A DNA stretch of 37,028 nucleotides from a virus. Under the pieces are notes generated by a model, which saw only the letters and a list, made by a program, of their open reading frames with translations, searched no databases and was not told the origin of the DNA. The translations under genes and the position numbers were made by a program. The stretch's first letter is position 1. Every line of letters starts with the position of its first letter. Shown in pieces: positions 29,778 through 37,028 of this stretch. The stretch lies in the IMG/VR virus record IMGVR_UViG_3300032116_000623, positions 1 through 37,028 of that record; one strand, given 5' to 3'.

Positions 29778-30518
29778 ATGTCATTCGGGAAATCAAAGCA
29801 GAAAAGCTCGCAGGAGCTGAACCCGTGGGCCAAGCAGCAATGGACTGACCAGACGCGCGGGATGCAGCAGCAGGTCGATGCCTACACCTCGAAGCCGTTC
29901 AACCCCTACACGGGCCAGATGGTGGCGGGTCAGACGGCGACGGAGACGAACGCGCGCGACATGATCGCGAACAACACTTACGACCCGTCCAACGTCTCGA
30001 AGTATTTCAACCCCTATGAGCGTGACGTGGTGGACGCGGCGGGCGCGTATTACGATCAGTCATTGCAGGGCAATCTGGCGCAGAACAATGCGCGTGCAAC
30101 CCAGGCAGGGGCGTTCGGCGGCTCGCGTCATGGCGTGGCCGATGCCGAGCTGATGCGTCAGAACACGATGGACAAGTCCAACATGATGGCGAACCTGCGC
30201 TATCAGGGCTACCAGAATGCGCAGGATGTCGGTTTCCGCGATGCGCAGAACCGCAGGTCTGATGCGGCGATGCTGGCGCAGTTCGGGGCGACCGAGCGCG
30301 AGATCGAGCAAGCGCGGTTGCTTGCGCAGCGTGCCGAGTTCGACCGTCAGGCGGCGGAAGAATACCGCAATCTCATGCTCCAGCTTCAGACGCGCGGAAA
30401 CATCCTCGGCTCAACCCCGATGCTGGTCAATTCGACGGGCAAGAGCAGCGGGTTCAGGTTTGATCTGGGCGAAATGCTCAGCGGAGGCGGCTCGAACGGT
30501 CAAGGCGGGGGTGGCTGA
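29778..30518 (+). CDS. DNA-ejection / internal virion-like protein, 246 aa
   Basis: Gln/Asn-rich, low-hydrophobicity protein, part of the ejection cassette. Recurring text such as FNPYTGQMVAGQTATETNAR and FNPYERDVVDAAGAYYDQS near Tyr/Pro-rich repeats is typical of phage internal proteins. Helical centre (QARLLAQRAEFDRQAAEEYR), Gly-rich C-terminus (GGGSNGQGGGG). AAGGAG precedes the ATG. Confidence 0.6.
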   Translation: MSFGKSKQKSSQELNPWAKQQWTDQTRGMQQQVDAYTSKPFNPYTGQMVAGQTATETNARDMIANNTYDPSNVSKYFNPYERDVVDAAGAYYDQSLQGNLAQNNARATQAGAFGGSRHGVADAELMRQNTMDKSNMMANLRYQGYQNAQDVGFRDAQNRRSDAAMLAQFGATEREIEQARLLAQRAEFDRQAAEEYRNLMLQLQTRGNILGSTPMLVNSTGKSSGFRFDLGEMLSGGGSNGQGGGG

Positions 30519-31738
30519 TGGCAGGGCTTTTTGGCGGGGGTCTTGAGCGCATCAGGCGTCAAGCTGGGTACCTCGCTCCGCGTGTTGCGCGCGAAGAAGA
30601 ACGCATGACACCTGCGCCCATCATGCAGGGCACGCAGGCCCGCACGCGCGATGAGGCGCAAATGGGCGGCCTGATCGGAGGCTCCTACAAGAGCCCCCGC
30701 GCGCAAGGCTGGTGGAACGAGATCATGGCCGATCCGTTCACGGCGCTGCTCGCGGGCCGCAACGGGCTTGACCGGAAGTATGAAGCGCAGGCTGCGGAGG
30801 ATGAAGCGCGGCGCATGGCTCCTCAGATGCAATGGATGGAGCAGTTCACTCAGGGTCTCCCCGATCAGCAGCGCTTCGCGGCCATGACGGCTCCGGGCGA
30901 TCTGGGCAAGGAGTTCGCCAAGGGTGCGGCGCCGCAGACTGGCACCTTCTGGGATGGCAGACAGTGGAACCAGAAGCCGCAGGACATGATGACGGTTTCG
31001 GATGGCGCGGCCGTGTTTGATCCCAACTCCGGCGCTCCAGTGTTCAGCAACCGCGCGCCTCCTGGTCCGAAGTATTTCAACACCGGGCAGGCCGTTGTGT
31101 CTGTTGAGGGTGACAAGGCCAACGTGCTCTATCGCGATCCGCAGAATGCAGGAGGTTCGCAAGCCAGATTGCGCGCCGCCACTCCCGAGGAAGCGGCAAA
31201 GTACGGTCCACCGGGGACGATGGGTCAGATCGACATGACGACTGGTCGCTTCTACCCAACATCGCGTCCCAATCCGCAAACGGGCGGTCTTCCAACCGAA
31301 GGTGAGCGCAAGTTTGGCCTCTATGCTAAGACGGCGCGCGATGCTCTGGCCGACATTGAAGCTATCGAATTTGGTAACGGGTTTGAAGCTGATCCGACAT
31401 TTGATCGCGGCGGGGAGTTAAACCCGTTCAACGGCACGGCGCGCAAATACGACCAAGCAATTGATCGCTTTCTTGACGGCTGGTCGCGCGCAATGACTGG
31501 CGCCGCCATGACGATGGACGAGAAACTATTCTATTACGGCATCATGAAGCCGACGTTTGGCGATGATCCAAGCGTCAGGAAACAGAAAGCCGCTGAACGT
31601 CGCGCCATGGTTGAGCGTCTGAAAGAAGCTGCCGCTCGTGGTTATACCGAGCCGGCCTCAGAACCCATCGTGCCAAGCCTGAGCCCTGACGAAGAAGCCG
31701 AACTTGAAGCCCTCCGGGCAGAGCTGGGAATGCAGTAA
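30518..31738 (+). CDS. Internal virion / ejection protein, 406 aa
   Basis: TGATG overlap with the preceding gene. N-terminus small and basic (LFGGGLERIRRQAGYLA), then a helical region (QMQWMEQFTQGLPDQQRFAAM), a Pro/Thr-rich stretch and a long helical C-terminus (FDRGGELNPFNGTARKYDQA, later RAMVERLKEAAARGYTEPA). Probably enters the cell with DNA as in other podoviruses. No enzyme motif recognised. Confidence 0.6.
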   Translation: MAGLFGGGLERIRRQAGYLAPRVAREEERMTPAPIMQGTQARTRDEAQMGGLIGGSYKSPRAQGWWNEIMADPFTALLAGRNGLDRKYEAQAAEDEARRMAPQMQWMEQFTQGLPDQQRFAAMTAPGDLGKEFAKGAAPQTGTFWDGRQWNQKPQDMMTVSDGAAVFDPNSGAPVFSNRAPPGPKYFNTGQAVVSVEGDKANVLYRDPQNAGGSQARLRAATPEEAAKYGPPGTMGQIDMTTGRFYPTSRPNPQTGGLPTEGERKFGLYAKTARDALADIEAIEFGNGFEADPTFDRGGELNPFNGTARKYDQAIDRFLDGWSRAMTGAAMTMDEKLFYYGIMKPTFGDDPSVRKQKAAERRAMVERLKEAAARGYTEPASEPIVPSLSPDEEAELEALRAELGMQ

Positions 31739-34700
31739 ATGCCCCCACAACTGCAATCACCGCAATCGGCGCCAGACCCTCGCGCCGAACTTGAGCGGCT
31801 GCGCAAGGTCAAGCGCCTGCGCGAGCTTGAAGCGAAGGCGGCTGGTCAGCAGCCTGCGCAGCCCTCATTCTTCCAGCGCCAAGGCCAGCGCATGGTGGGC
31901 ATGGGCACGCCGCAGGCTGCGGCTCCGTCTGCTCCTGATCCCAACGCGCCTAACCCGATCACGACGGCGATGCGCCAGAGTACGGCGCAGGTGAACAGCC
32001 AGTTCGCAGCGCAGAAGGCCGAGGAAGAACGTCGCAGGCAGGAGCGGCGCGAGGCGTCACGCGTCAACATGAGCGATTTCGTCCTGACGCACGACGACAC
32101 GGGCCAGCTTCGCCCGGGCACTGAGGTTGACCGCGACATCGGAAAAACCATCACGACGATGCCAGCGGATGCCGTCAACGCTGCTTCAGGCGCTGCGCAG
32201 GGTCTCATCAATCTGCCGGGCGATGCGCTTCAGAGCGTCATGGGCGGCGAGCGCGTCATTCCGCGTGCTGACCTGCCGGAAATTCCCATACCGCAAGAGC
32301 TGGAATCGGTCGGAAGCCAGTTCACCCAGCCGATCATGCAATTCCTGATTGGTCGCGGCGTTATCGGAAAAGCGGCGCCCGGTGGCGGCAACTTGTCCAA
32401 TGCATCGAAGGATGCAGCGACGGTTTTTGGCGCGTTCGACTCCGAGACCCCGCGCATCACGGAAACGCTTGCTGCTGACTTCATGCGTCAGAACGGCATG
32501 GGCTGGATGGCTGATCGCGATCCGAACAATCCCATGATGGAGCGGGTCAAGAACGCTATCGAGGAGATGGTTCTCGCTTACGCGCCCGTGGAAATCGCGC
32601 GCCGCACGCCGGGAGTTGTTGACGCTATAACGGGTGTCAATCGTGCTGCGCCCGTGCCTACCAATGCAGGAGGCGCTGCCGTCAGTGCGCCCCGCCGGCC
32701 GCCCTCAGTCGCCCCCCCCGTCGCTCCCGTCGCCCAAGCCCCGTCGTCTTCTGCCCTGACGCCAGAGCAGACGGCTACATGGCGAGGCCTCTGGGGTGAG
32801 GTAAAAGCTGCGGAAGCTGCGGGCGATCCGGCGCGACTGGCTGCGGCTCGCCAGGCTGTGCAGACAGCGTGGGACGCGCTGCCGGCAGGCGCTACAGACG
32901 AGGCCTACCGCATAAGCACGCAAGCCGTGCTTCAGCCCTCAGTCGCTCCCGTCGCCCAAGCCCCCGTCCCGCAGGGTCCGCCCCGGATGGCTCAGGCTGG
33001 GCCTGCCGGCGCGGGGCAACAGCCTCCCGCTGGTGGTCCCCAGCCCGTCCTTAACACTGTCCGCACGGCTCCGACCATCTCCAAGGCTCAGGCCAGAGAG
33101 GCCAAGGACACGGCTGTCATCCTCGGGCGCATCATGCGCTCCGGTGGCATCAAAAACGACGCTATACGTGGGTATTTGCCGGGACTGATACAGCGATATG
33201 AAAGCCTGGGTGATAGCCGCATTCCCCTTGCGCGTTTCATAGAACGTGATCTTCCGCAGCATTTTCCTGAAGGGATTGCGGGTGACGTCGTCACCAAGCT
33301 TCGCGGCTTTGGCCGGGAACGCCATGCGAGCACAGGCCCGAAGGATTCGTCGCGCTATACGGTACAGGACACCGTAAAATCGCTGCGTGGATCTCAACAG
33401 GACCATCTTACCGAGGTTATCCGAAGCAACACTTACCGGAAAGACCTGATCGACGCCGAGGACAAGATCAAGGCGGATATGCGCAAGAATGCTGAGGCTG
33501 GCTATGAAACAGCCCTTGCGAACGGCCTTGACCGTTTCACGCAGAACAGGGCGGCGCCGGATGAGGTCGCAGCCTTCGAGCAGATGCGAACCCTGATCGC
33601 GTCAGAGCCGTTCCTGTCGCGCGTTCCCGACCATGTGAAGGTCCGCGCCATTCGTGAGGGCAAGCCTCTGGAGGAGGCGATTGCCGCCGATCCTGTCCGC
33701 ACGGCGCACTGGCTGCAATCGGCTTTGGGCAAGGCCGAGCGGGCGGCGCAGGGCATGGGCGGAAAGGCAACGCCGGAATCGCTGCTCTATAGCGAATTGC
33801 GCGAAGCCGTTCTCGACCCGCTGCAAAAGGCCGTGCCGGGCTACAAGGGCGCCCGAAGCGCCCACGGCGACCTGTTCGGGGCAGATGAGGCGCTGGAGTT
33901 CGGGGAAGACCTGTTTCTCGCCGCCCGTTCGGAAGTCGAGACGGCCCGCAAGGCGCGGGACTTTGGCAAGCTTTCAAAGCAGCAGCAGACCGTCGCGACA
34001 ATGTCGATCCGCGACAAGCTGCTCAACGAGTTCCGCGGCACGCCAGAGGATGCAGCAGCGAAGCTCACCCGGATGCAGCAGGAAGGCGTCCTAGATGCTA
34101 TCGAGCGCATCCTGGGGGCTGACGGCAAGCGCATCACGGCGGCCATTCGTGAGACGGTCGAAGAAAACGACTGGCTGAGATCGATCGATCAGGGATCAGG
34201 CTCGCCAACCTTTGCCAATGCTGCCGGCGCGCGCGATGCAGCCGAGAACGTCCGTGGTCCTATCAACAAGGCTGTGGGATCGCTCGGAGACAAGCGCACG
34301 TATCTAGGCGCCGTTGTGGGCGATGTGGTGCTGTCCAGCGTCGGCGTTCCGCCTGTCCTGACGGTCGGCAAGGCGACGAGCGACGTAGTCGGCGCCGCAG
34401 GCCGTCCCAGCGCTCGCCAGCTTTCCAACGCATCGAAGGGGCTGTTCGGGCTCCCTGAGCCGAAGGCGCCAGCCCCGCCGCCGACACGGGCGCCGCGTGG
34501 CCCGCGCAAGCCGAAAGCGCCGGAGCAGCTTGAAGCCGATCTGGAAACCCTGTTGAAGCGCTATGACGAGATCGACCATCGGAACAACCCGACCGAGTCG
34601 GCGCGCGTCCTGAAGCAGATTGACGCGCTGAAAAAACGGCTCGCCAAACCGCCCGCCACCACAGCCCCCAGCCGTCCGCCAGAGCAGGCGGGGTTCGTAA

Positions 34701-36646
34701 CACCCAGCGCTCTGGCTCCCCTTGTTGGCGGAAGCGGTGGCCTTGCCTATGGCGAGTTCGCTCCGCTTCAGGACATGGATCGCGACGGCGATACGGACGC
34801 AGACGACCGGCAGGCCATGCGGATGAGCTATGGCTTGGGCGGCCTTGTCGGCGGCGGTCTTGCAGGAGCCGGAGCGAACAGGCTGCTAGGGCCGCGTCGT
34901 GGTGCGCCAAAGGCCGGGCCGCAGAAGCCCCCCGCTCAGGCCCCGCAGGCAAAAGCAGCGCCTGCCGTTGGACCAGACACGGTCAGCCAGACGCGGATTG
35001 GAAATAACCGCGACGTGGCGGAGATCGCCATGCCAGACGGTGGCGCGTTCAAGGTCAAGGCCGAAGTGTTCCCAGACCGCGACGCCGTTGTCATGTCGCC
35101 TACATGGCCAACAAACGACATGGACGACCTTGTTGGCGCACTCAAACATCAACAAAGCACCATGCGCGCCCGCGCGCGTGGAATGGACGTGGTGAACGAT
35201 CCTCCGCAGTCGCAAAACTGGGCGCAACAAAACCCGCAGGAGTGGGCGCAGGCGCAACAGCAGATTGGAGACAGCTTCGTTCGTCTGGTTCGCTCGACCA
35301 TGAAACCTGCGCATGTGCTGGCTCTCGCTGATGATGTTGACATCAACGGGCTGGCAACACGGATACAGCTTCAACTCCCGCCGGGCCGCGTTGTGATGGT
35401 CTCGCCATCGAACGGCGAGCTTGCAGTTGTGAGCAAGCAATATCTTGGAGAAAAGCCAGAGCAATTTGCGCGCTGGAAGACTTATAACGCGATTTACAAC
35501 CAGAATAGCGGCTTGCTCCCGATGCCGCCAGCATGGGCGACGGATGGGCTTGATGCGCCGATGCGGCCGACCACCCCCAAGCCCCCCGTGCAGAGCGGCT
35601 TCGGGGGCGCTCCGACAAAGGGGCGGTCAGGAACTGCATCGCGCATGATCGCCGGCGGCGTTGTTGGCGGCATGGCCGGGTCACTCGCTGGTGATGCGCA
35701 AGCGCAAAGCACTGAGACAGCCACGCAACTTGATGCGGTCAACGAGCGCATCAAGCAACTCGAAGCCGATGCCAAAATCTTTGAGACCGGATCAATCCTG
35801 CAAATTCAGCAGCTTCTGCAACGTCGCGGCAAGGTCATTGCCGATGACGGGAAGATGGGTCCGCAGACGGCGGCTGCAATTCAGAAGGATCGGGACGAGA
35901 CACGCGCGGAACTTGAAGCGGCCCGCAAGCGCCGCAGCGATCTGGAAAAGCAGGCAGCAACCGAAGCCACGCGCCCCAACGAAGCGCAGATGGCTTTGCG
36001 AGAGTGGGGGCCAATCCTTGGCGCTCTGGCTGGCCTTGGACTAGGCACAAAGCTCCGTAGCGGTGCAGTCAACAAGGCCGCGAAATCGGCTCCCGCGCAG
36101 ATTGCAAAGGCCAATGCGCTCTTGACGCCTGGCCCCCTCAACAAGAGCCGCAACGCTGCCGCGCAGGCCGCTTTGAAGAAGCAGCCGGCCAATCTCAATG
36201 AGTTCTGGCAGCTTGGCGGGGCAAAGGACGCTGTGCCGTTTGATGTAGGCGCAGGCGGAAAATGGAAGCCGCGCAAGAAGTCTGACGTAATGCCGCCGAG
36301 CAAGCTTTATCCGAACCGCCGCATCCGTTCGATGGATGTCGGCGTGATGGCGGGCGGTGTTGCAGAAGGCGTAGGCGCTCAGTTCGCGGCATCGGCTTTG
36401 GAAGGCCAGATTGAGGAGGCGCGCGCTCTTGCCGAAAAAGAACCCACGCGAGCTAACCTTGCTCGCGTCGAAGCTCTGGAAGACCAGCACGCAATCGCCG
36501 TGCTCATGTCGCGGCTTGGCTATGGCGTTGCAGGCGGTCGCCTGATCGCCTCGCTCAAGATTCCTTATAAGGATGCTCGTCCTGATGTGGCGGCGGCGGA
36601 CGCTGAGCGGGCTTTGCTTCTTGAGTACCTGAAGAAGGTGAAATGA
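31739..36646 (+). CDS. Giant ejection protein, 1635 aa, with peptidoglycan-binding motif
   Basis: Largest gene, last in the late operon; likely carried in the head and ejected to breach the envelope. Residues 280-480 are Pro/Ala-rich linkers; about 490-860 helical (TAHWLQSALGKAERAAQG). Around 1012 lies a dockerin/EF-hand-like loop, DMDRDGDTDADD, flanked by Gly-rich segments (SALAPLVGGSGGLAYG and YGLGGLVGGGLAGAG). Residues 1302-1320 form a glycine zipper (MIAGGVVGGMAGSLAG). At about 1345-1385 a peptidoglycan-binding repeat is visible (ILQIQQLLQRRG, then DDGKMGPQTAAAIQKD). A further zipper lies near 1422 (PILGALAGLGLG). No lytic catalytic domain seen. Confidence 0.72.
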   Translation: MPPQLQSPQSAPDPRAELERLRKVKRLRELEAKAAGQQPAQPSFFQRQGQRMVGMGTPQAAAPSAPDPNAPNPITTAMRQSTAQVNSQFAAQKAEEERRRQERREASRVNMSDFVLTHDDTGQLRPGTEVDRDIGKTITTMPADAVNAASGAAQGLINLPGDALQSVMGGERVIPRADLPEIPIPQELESVGSQFTQPIMQFLIGRGVIGKAAPGGGNLSNASKDAATVFGAFDSETPRITETLAADFMRQNGMGWMADRDPNNPMMERVKNAIEEMVLAYAPVEIARRTPGVVDAITGVNRAAPVPTNAGGAAVSAPRRPPSVAPPVAPVAQAPSSSALTPEQTATWRGLWGEVKAAEAAGDPARLAAARQAVQTAWDALPAGATDEAYRISTQAVLQPSVAPVAQAPVPQGPPRMAQAGPAGAGQQPPAGGPQPVLNTVRTAPTISKAQAREAKDTAVILGRIMRSGGIKNDAIRGYLPGLIQRYESLGDSRIPLARFIERDLPQHFPEGIAGDVVTKLRGFGRERHASTGPKDSSRYTVQDTVKSLRGSQQDHLTEVIRSNTYRKDLIDAEDKIKADMRKNAEAGYETALANGLDRFTQNRAAPDEVAAFEQMRTLIASEPFLSRVPDHVKVRAIREGKPLEEAIAADPVRTAHWLQSALGKAERAAQGMGGKATPESLLYSELREAVLDPLQKAVPGYKGARSAHGDLFGADEALEFGEDLFLAARSEVETARKARDFGKLSKQQQTVATMSIRDKLLNEFRGTPEDAAAKLTRMQQEGVLDAIERILGADGKRITAAIRETVEENDWLRSIDQGSGSPTFANAAGARDAAENVRGPINKAVGSLGDKRTYLGAVVGDVVLSSVGVPPVLTVGKATSDVVGAAGRPSARQLSNASKGLFGLPEPKAPAPPPTRAPRGPRKPKAPEQLEADLETLLKRYDEIDHRNNPTESARVLKQIDALKKRLAKPPATTAPSRPPEQAGFVTPSALAPLVGGSGGLAYGEFAPLQDMDRDGDTDADDRQAMRMSYGLGGLVGGGLAGAGANRLLGPRRGAPKAGPQKPPAQAPQAKAAPAVGPDTVSQTRIGNNRDVAEIAMPDGGAFKVKAEVFPDRDAVVMSPTWPTNDMDDLVGALKHQQSTMRARARGMDVVNDPPQSQNWAQQNPQEWAQAQQQIGDSFVRLVRSTMKPAHVLALADDVDINGLATRIQLQLPPGRVVMVSPSNGELAVVSKQYLGEKPEQFARWKTYNAIYNQNSGLLPMPPAWATDGLDAPMRPTTPKPPVQSGFGGAPTKGRSGTASRMIAGGVVGGMAGSLAGDAQAQSTETATQLDAVNERIKQLEADAKIFETGSILQIQQLLQRRGKVIADDGKMGPQTAAAIQKDRDETRAELEAARKRRSDLEKQAATEATRPNEAQMALREWGPILGALAGLGLGTKLRSGAVNKAAKSAPAQIAKANALLTPGPLNKSRNAAAQAALKKQPANLNEFWQLGGAKDAVPFDVGAGGKWKPRKKSDVMPPSKLYPNRRIRSMDVGVMAGGVAEGVGAQFAASALEGQIEEARALAEKEPTRANLARVEALEDQHAIAVLMSRLGYGVAGGRLIASLKIPYKDARPDVAAADAERALLLEYLKKVK

Positions 36647-36770
36647 TCACCACCAGAGCGCCGATGACCGTCAGCGTCACGGCCAACCAGAGCGGCATCT
36701 GCCAAGCCCCGTAAGTGGGGAAAAAGCCGCCGACGCCGACCCCCAGACAAAGCAACCCGACTATCCACAT
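36555..36770 (-). CDS. Minus-strand small membrane protein, 71 aa
   Basis: ATG at 36770 has AGAGG seven bases upstream. Two hydrophobic segments are visible (IVGLLCLGVGVGGFFP, residues 3-18, and LWLAVTLTVIGALVVII, 27-43), followed by a hydrophilic C-terminal tail. The 3' end overlaps the giant ejection gene by 92 bp on the opposite strand, which lowers confidence. A small membrane accessory protein (holin-like or superinfection exclusion) is possible; no family recognised. Confidence 0.5.
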   Translation of the reverse strand: MWIVGLLCLGVGVGGFFPTYGAWQMPLWLAVTLTVIGALVVIISPSSGTQEAKPAQRPPPPHQDEHPYKES

Positions 36771-36781
36771 GCCGCCACCTC

Positions 36782-36795
36782 TTAACCGAGGTTAA
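36782..36795. promoter_or_regulatory. Palindrome TTAACC-GA-GGTTAA between divergent genes
   Basis: Perfect 6-bp inverted half-sites with a 2-bp centre, located between the minus-strand membrane gene (start 36770) and the plus-strand gene (start 36817). Position and symmetry suggest a binding site controlling one or both. Unrelated to the GTCAGC operators. Confidence 0.45.
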
Positions 36796-36816
36796 CACAT
36801 CGTGCCGGAGTTTTAA

Positions 36817-37028
36817 ATGTCCCGTCTCCGCAACCGTCCTGACCGATTCACGTTCAAGGGCGACCCTTACGCATTCCACCGCATTCAGGATGGGGCAACG
36901 CTGGGGCGGCTTGATCCCTATGCTTCGACCGAGCAGCGCTGGCTTCTCCACTCCGGCCGCGTGCTGATGGTGACCGGTGCGGATGTTCGCGACATCACCG
37001 AGCAGGTGCATGGCATCAAGCTCCCGAC
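36817..37028 (+). CDS. Partial hypothetical protein, 3' end outside window
   Basis: GGAG lies six bases before the ATG. The visible 70 codons begin MSRLRNRPDRFTFKGDPYAF and read as a folded protein with mixed helices and strands (QRWLLHSGRVLMVTGADVRD). It lies apart from the late operon, behind the palindrome. Not recognised; the rest is missing. Confidence 0.55.
   Translation, partial: MSRLRNRPDRFTFKGDPYAFHRIQDGATLGRLDPYASTEQRWLLHSGRVLMVTGADVRDITEQVHGIKLP

Noticed and set aside
1-37028. CRISPR array, tRNA, rRNA, IS element or integrase
   Set aside because: No regularly spaced repeats, cloverleaf, transposase or tyrosine/serine recombinase motif was recognised by eye.

Overview
The window is almost wall-to-wall phage genome, either a prophage or an assembled temperate phage. 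GC is high (roughly 60%), start codons are often GTG or TTG, and consecutive genes repeatedly overlap by 1-4 bases (ATGA, GTGA, TGATG). Codon choice and protein types suggest an alphaproteobacterial host, possibly Hyphomicrobiales; this is inference. No integrase, tRNA, lysis cassette or host gene was recognised, so the ends of the element lie outside the window or were missed.

Layout. (1) Positions 1-4566, minus strand: a leftward early operon of about 14 mostly small genes. It includes a RecT-like annealing protein and a NinB/Orf-like recombination mediator. A 55-aa gene at 4040-4207 is visible only through its start/stop overlaps. (2) Positions 4567-5260: a lambda-like immunity switch. A short XRE repressor (minus) and a Cro-like XRE protein (plus) are flanked by three copies of a 17-bp palindrome, GTCAGC-N5-GCTGAC. 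Two copies lie on the leftward-operon side (OL-like) and one between repressor and cro (OR-like). (3) Positions 5260-12480, plus strand: a rightward early operon. It begins with a run of strong RNA hairpins, followed by an HNH endonuclease, a winged-helix protein, an orphan DNA methyltransferase, replication genes (an O-like protein with a striking C-tract array, a helper protein and a stand-alone DnaA domain IV protein), a RusA resolvase, four tiny membrane proteins, a DEDD exoribonuclease and finally a NusG/RfaH-like antiterminator. (4) Positions 12480-13770: a second HNH gene, a short non-coding stretch, and a 20-bp leader repeated in front of two genes with an odd minus-strand ORF between them.

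(5) Positions 13768-36646, plus strand: the late virion operon. Several surface or decoration-like proteins come first, then a collapsed ParB-methyltransferase gene, both terminase subunits, portal, scaffold-like protein, SU10-type major capsid protein, tailspike, SU10-type adaptor, nozzle-like protein, and a run of ejection-like proteins ending in a 1635-aa giant. The set resembles podovirus-type virions related to SU10. (6) Positions 36555-37028: a minus-strand small membrane protein and the 5' end of a plus-strand gene diverge from a palindrome.

How it may work together (inference): repressor and Cro-like protein, which share a recognition helix, compete for the same operators to silence or open both early operons. 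RecT, NinB and RusA process DNA while the O-like and DnaA-domain proteins start replication. The NusG-like protein made at the end of the early operon may let polymerase pass hairpin terminators into the late genes.

The least ordinary items are the internally deleted ParB-methyltransferase, the six-tract G-quadruplex-prone array inside the replication gene, the hairpin run after cro, the repeated 20-bp leader, and the glycine-zipper plus calcium-loop architecture of the giant ejection protein.
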